Shown piece by piece: positions 4,249-7,029 of a DNA stretch of 7,029 nt. A program made the position numbers and the translations under genes. The DNA lies in NCBI GenBank assembly GCA_023392755.1, contig JAEWNM010000277.1, positions 1 through 7,029 on the forward strand, in the 5' to 3' direction. Within the stretch, counting starts at the first letter, position 1; every line of letters begins with the position of its first letter. The notes below the pieces were generated by a model. That model was not told the origin of the DNA. It did no database searches and was given only the letters and a program-made list of their open reading frames with translations. This stretch comes from Bacillota bacterium. Lineage in GTDB: Bacteria; Bacillota; Clostridia; Christensenellales; Aristaeellaceae.

Positions 4249-6855
4249 ATGAGCAGGACATGGAGAAGTAATACGGCAAGGAAAAGGGCAGCCTGTTTTT
4301 TTGCCATCCTGCTGATTTTGGGCACCCTTGTCCCGCCCGCCATGGCGGCCGGCTATCCTTATACGGCTACCACCAATGACAAGGTCAATATGCGCCGCAG
4401 CGCCTCCGGCAGCTCCATTGTACTGGAACGGCTGGAAAAAGGGCAGGCGGTTACGGTGACGGGGGAGTCGGGTAACTATTACAAGGTAACCTACAACGAC
4501 CGTACCGGTTATATTCTCAAAGAATATATCGGCGATGCGGCGGCGAACCCCACGGCAACGGTCAAGCCTGTGCCCGCAGCCGGTTCCGTTTCCGGCTTTC
4601 CCTACCAAACCACCACGCGGGACAGCGTAAACATGCGCCGGACCGCGTCCTCCTCATCCGTGATTCTGGAAAGGCTGCCCGAGGGCGCCGAGATAACGGT
4701 GGAAGGGGAAAGCGGCAAGTATCTGAAGGTGAGCTGCAACGGGAAAAGCGGCTATGTTATGGCGGAATTCGTTTATGTGAGGACGGTCGCCACACCTACC
4801 CCGCCACCCGCCGCTGACGTGAACACCGCGTATGCGGCGCTGAACAAGGGCTCCTCGGGCAAAGAGGTCAAGGCGCTGCAGCAGGCCCTGAAGGAGTTGG
4901 AATTCCTCTCGGGTACGGCGGACGGCGAGTTTGGCAGCCAAACAGAAACGGCGGTCAAGGCCTGTCAGAAGGAAAACAGCCTTCCGGAAACGGGAACGGC
5001 GGACGCCGCGTTTCAGACTCTGCTGTATGAAAGCAAACCTTTGAATGCCCGCGGCAGAGCGGCAAAGGTAATGACACTGCCGCCCATAAATGGCGTGACC
5101 ATCCGCGAGGGCAACATGGGCGACGCTGTCGTCGCATTGCAGGAGAGGCTGACGGCGCTGCGCTATTATACCGGAACCATCAGCGGCGTTTGCTCCGGGG
5201 ACACCGTATCGGCGGTGACCGCATTTCAAAAAAAGAACGGGCTGACTGCGGACGGGCTGGCCGGAAGCGCCACCCAGACAAAGCTGTACAGCGCCGATGC
5301 ATTGGCAAAGGATGCTACTGTATCAACATCCACCCCCGATCCCATCGCCACCCCGCCGGTCGAAACCGTGCGCCAGGGGGATGAGGGGGAGGCCGCCAAA
5401 ACGGTACAGAAGCGCTTAAAGGACCTGGGGTACTTAAGCGGTGCGGCGGACGGGAAGTTCGGCTCGGCCAGCGTAGCGGCCCTCATCGCCTTTCAGAAGA
5501 GGCACGGCCTGGAGCAGGACGGCGTGGCCGGATCGGCTACCCGGACCCTTCTGTTCAGCGCCGCGGCCCTGCCTATGGGGAGCGAGGCTACGTCCATTCC
5601 CACATCCACACCGCTCACGCCGGACAACGCCATCGTAATGCAGCGCGGAACAAGAGGTGCCGCCGTCCTGAGCCTGCAGAAGCGGCTTACGGAGTTGGGG
5701 TATTACACCGCCAAAATGGACAGCGACTATCAGGCGGCAGATATCGCGGCCGTCAAGGCCTTTCAAAAAGCAAACGGCTTGAAGTCGGACGGTATCGCGG
5801 GCTATGAAACGCAGGTGCTTTTGTATAGCGCCAGCGCTGTGCCCGGCCCCGCCTTTGCGCCTACGCCGTCACCCGAGCCCACGCCTTCGCCATCCTTGAG
5901 CACGCTGCGCCAGGGGGACACCGGCAACGAGGTCAAGGCGCTTCAGCAGCGGCTGATCCAGCTTAACTACCTTTCCGGTAATGCGGACGGCAATTTCGGC
6001 AACGGCACGCAAACGGCGCTGGTGGCCTTCCAAAAGGCCAACGGGCTGACAAGTGACGGAGTGGCTGGGCCTTCCACCTTGAGCAAGCTTTACTCCGCCG
6101 CCGCAACGCCGGCGCCAGCCGTTACGGCAACCCCTGCGCCCACATTCCTGAGGCAGGGGGACAGCAGCGAAGCGGTCAAGGCGATGCAGGAAACGCTTGT
6201 CAAACTGGGTTATTTGAGCGGCAGGGCGGACGGCGTGTTCGGTGCACAGACTTTCCTGGCCCTCAAGGCATTCCAGAGCAATAACGGCCTGTCCTCGGAC
6301 GGCGTCGCAGGTCAAAACACGCTGAACATATTGGCAAGCTCCACCGCCAAGCCGGCTCCCACCGTACCCGGGGCCACATCAACGCCTAAACCTACCGCGC
6401 CGGTTGTGGCGTCGGCACCCAAGGCATCCCAGGTGCGCTATGCCAACTGGTATACGGAAATCCGCTCCCGCGCCAGGACCTATCCTTACGCCACGGTCTA
6501 TGACTACAATACGGGCTTAAGCTGGAAGGTGCATATGTTCAGCATTGGAGCCCATGCCGACTGCGAACCCATGAGCGCGGCAGACACAGCCATTATGGTA
6601 CAGGCCTTCGGCGGGAAGTACGTATGGACGCCCAAGCCCGTATGGGTGGTCATGAGTGACGGACGCGTATATATGGCATCCACCCACGACAGTCCCCACG
6701 GTGTGCAGCATAACACAAGCAACAATTTCCCGGGCCACCTGTGCATCCATTTCCCGCGCACCCAGGCGGAAGTGGAAGCCATCGGGACTTATGCCACCTC
6801 TCATCAAAAGGCCATCGACAAGGGGTGGCAGGACACGCAGAACAAAATACAGTAA
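4249..6855 (+). CDS. Secreted cell-wall protein: two SH3-type domains, six peptidoglycan-binding repeats and a His/Cys-rich C-terminal domain
   Basis: The product is 868 residues. Residues 1-34 form a signal peptide: Arg/Lys-rich start, hydrophobic core FFAILLILGTLV, and AMA-type cleavage site. Two bacterial SH3 domains follow, at about 35-96 and 116-178, each with a KVNMRR- or SVNMRR-type segment and a GES-G-Y core. Six PG_binding_1-type repeats lie at about 196-260, 283-348, 373-438, 462-528, 552-617 and 632-697. Most are joined by Thr/Pro-rich linkers. After a last linker (698-728) comes a 140-residue C-terminal domain containing HADCEP (His769, Asp771, Cys772), PHG (His817) and GHLCIHF (His830, Cys832, His834). 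The HG...GHLCI layout resembles the HG...SHGCIRM active site of YkuD-type L,D-transpeptidases, but only loosely. The protein should act outside the membrane, bound to peptidoglycan. No LPXTG motif or membrane anchor is present. It is monocistronic, with its own strong promoter. Confidence 0.93.
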   Translation: MSRTWRSNTARKRAACFFAILLILGTLVPPAMAAGYPYTATTNDKVNMRRSASGSSIVLERLEKGQAVTVTGESGNYYKVTYNDRTGYILKEYIGDAAANPTATVKPVPAAGSVSGFPYQTTTRDSVNMRRTASSSSVILERLPEGAEITVEGESGKYLKVSCNGKSGYVMAEFVYVRTVATPTPPPAADVNTAYAALNKGSSGKEVKALQQALKELEFLSGTADGEFGSQTETAVKACQKENSLPETGTADAAFQTLLYESKPLNARGRAAKVMTLPPINGVTIREGNMGDAVVALQERLTALRYYTGTISGVCSGDTVSAVTAFQKKNGLTADGLAGSATQTKLYSADALAKDATVSTSTPDPIATPPVETVRQGDEGEAAKTVQKRLKDLGYLSGAADGKFGSASVAALIAFQKRHGLEQDGVAGSATRTLLFSAAALPMGSEATSIPTSTPLTPDNAIVMQRGTRGAAVLSLQKRLTELGYYTAKMDSDYQAADIAAVKAFQKANGLKSDGIAGYETQVLLYSASAVPGPAFAPTPSPEPTPSPSLSTLRQGDTGNEVKALQQRLIQLNYLSGNADGNFGNGTQTALVAFQKANGLTSDGVAGPSTLSKLYSAAATPAPAVTATPAPTFLRQGDSSEAVKAMQETLVKLGYLSGRADGVFGAQTFLALKAFQSNNGLSSDGVAGQNTLNILASSTAKPAPTVPGATSTPKPTAPVVASAPKASQVRYANWYTEIRSRARTYPYATVYDYNTGLSWKVHMFSIGAHADCEPMSAADTAIMVQAFGGKYVWTPKPVWVVMSDGRVYMASTHDSPHGVQHNTSNNFPGHLCIHFPRTQAEVEAIGTYATSHQKAIDKGWQDTQNKIQ
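4834..6339 (+). repeat. Six in-frame peptidoglycan-binding modules of the secreted wall protein
   Basis: Each module of about 65 residues follows the pattern RQGD-x-G-x-x-V-x-x-(L/M)Q-x-x-L-x-x-L-x-Y-L-S-G, then ADG-x-FG, AFQ-x-x-NGL-x-x-DG-x-AG and L-YSA. Modules 3, 5 and 6 are near this consensus. Module 1 has CQKENSLPETGTADAAF where AFQ...DGxAG is expected. Module 2 has GVCSGDT, and module 4 has KMDSDYQAAD in place of ADGxFG. At DNA level, modules 1 and 5 share a nearly identical stretch (4865-4884 and 5929-5948). The array arose by duplication, with some copies drifting. Confidence 0.85.
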
Positions 6856-6883
6856 TCAGCCGCGAAGACGGATAGCAAAATGT

Positions 6884-6912
6884 AGGCCCATGCCGCTATG
6901 CGGCATGGGCCT
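6884..6912. terminator. Perfect 13-bp hairpin after the wall protein gene
   Basis: AGGCCCATGCCGC (6884-6896), a 3-base loop TAT, and GCGGCATGGGCCT (6900-6912) form a very stable stem 28 bases after the stop codon. On the plus strand no T-run follows. On the minus strand the stem is followed after two bases by ATTTTGC. It most likely ends or protects the wall-protein transcript, or serves leftward transcription from beyond the window. Direction is uncertain. Confidence 0.6.
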
Positions 6913-6929
6913 CAGACCATCAAAGAACC
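6912..6929. repeat. Copy 2 of the 18-base motif found after livF
   Basis: TCAGACCATCAAAGAACC matches 370-387 at 17 of 18 positions. It starts on the last base of the perfect hairpin at 6884-6912, just as copy 1 starts on the last base of its hairpin. Its end forms the 5' arm of the next hairpin. Confidence 0.5.
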
Positions 6930-6954
6930 TACACTTATCAAGCGTAGGTTCTTT
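6922..6954. terminator. Second perfect-stem hairpin after the wall protein gene
   Basis: AAAGAACCTAC (6922-6932) pairs perfectly over 11 bp with GTAGGTTCTTT (6944-6954). The loop can form a further 3-bp stem (CTT 6934-6936 with AAG 6940-6942). The A-start and T-end make it nearly symmetrical, so it could terminate weakly in either direction. It is separated from the previous hairpin by only 9 bases, and the motif at 6912-6929 bridges the two. Confidence 0.45.
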
Positions 6955-6968
6955 GCATATAAGTGGGC

Positions 6969-6998
6969 GAGGAGAAGAGGGGGAGGAGAGAAAAGAAG
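6969..6998. other. Uninterrupted 30-base purine run
   Basis: All 30 bases from 6969 to 6998 are A or G, within a wider purine-rich stretch (about 6961-7011) with only a few pyrimidines. The minus strand is correspondingly pyrimidine-rich. No gene is recognisable here. It could be a spacer, the untranslated end of a gene outside the window, or a triplex-capable tract. Confidence 0.7.
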
Positions 6999-7002
6999 CA
7001 AC

Positions 7003-7026
7003 AGAAGAGGGCCTTAGCCATCTTCT
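7003..7026. other. Imperfect hairpin at the window edge
   Basis: AGAAGA (7003-7008) pairs with TCTTCT (7021-7026), and inside a G-A mismatch GGC (7010-7012) pairs with GCC (7017-7019) around CTTA. Read on the minus strand it is followed by a T/C-rich stretch, so it may be the terminator of a leftward gene lying beyond the window. It may equally be part of a larger structure cut by the edge. Confidence 0.3.
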
Positions 7027-7029
7027 TCA

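Noticed and set aside
6938..7021. Minus-strand 27-codon frame MAKALFCCFFSLLPLFSS...
   Set aside because: The hydrophobic look comes from the pyrimidine-rich strand. There is no clear ribosome binding site in the few visible upstream bases, and the frame ends inside a hairpin.

Overview
The window looks like chromosomal DNA of a moderately GC-rich, Gram-positive member of the Firmicutes (Bacillota), most likely class Clostridia. The grounds are strong AGGAG-type ribosome binding sites, a sigma-A-type promoter, a cofactor-independent phosphoglycerate mutase of the Bacillus/Clostridium length, a secreted wall protein with SH3 and peptidoglycan-binding repeats on Thr/Pro-rich linkers, and a 57-residue protein of a type I associate from memory with clostridial genomes. 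No species can be named from the sequence.

Layout. At 1-317 is the 3' end of a branched-chain amino-acid ABC transporter ATPase (livF). Positions 318-738 hold no convincing gene but are unusually structured: a hairpin with a T-run on the minus strand, a short motif that recurs near the right end of the window, and then a dense series of stem-loops from 391 to 712. Two neighbouring stem-loops there are related and differ by a compensatory base-pair change. Next come two glycolytic genes, tpiA (739-1491) and gpmI (1511-3049), 19 bases apart and evidently one transcription unit, followed by a hairpin terminator. A small gene on the minus strand (3141-3314, 57 aa) converges on gpmI. Divergent from it is a membrane protein with a zinc ribbon and two membrane spans (3453-4154).

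A near-consensus promoter (TTGACA, 17 bases, TAAAAT) then drives an 868-residue exported protein (4249-6855). It has a signal peptide, two SH3-type domains, six peptidoglycan-binding repeats and a His/Cys-rich C-terminal domain that may be a divergent L,D-transpeptidase-like fold. The last 174 bases carry two perfect-stem hairpins, a second copy of the motif from the livF-tpiA gap, a 30-base uninterrupted purine run and an imperfect hairpin at the edge.

How the parts fit. TpiA and GpmI serve central glycolysis. The 868-aa protein probably binds and perhaps modifies the cell wall. The zinc-ribbon membrane protein and the 57-aa protein have no assignable function. The most unusual material is non-coding: the stem-loop array at 391-712 and the hairpin-linked motif shared by both ends of the window, which together suggest dispersed structured elements of this genome. 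No mobile-element gene, CRISPR array, tRNA or rRNA was seen.
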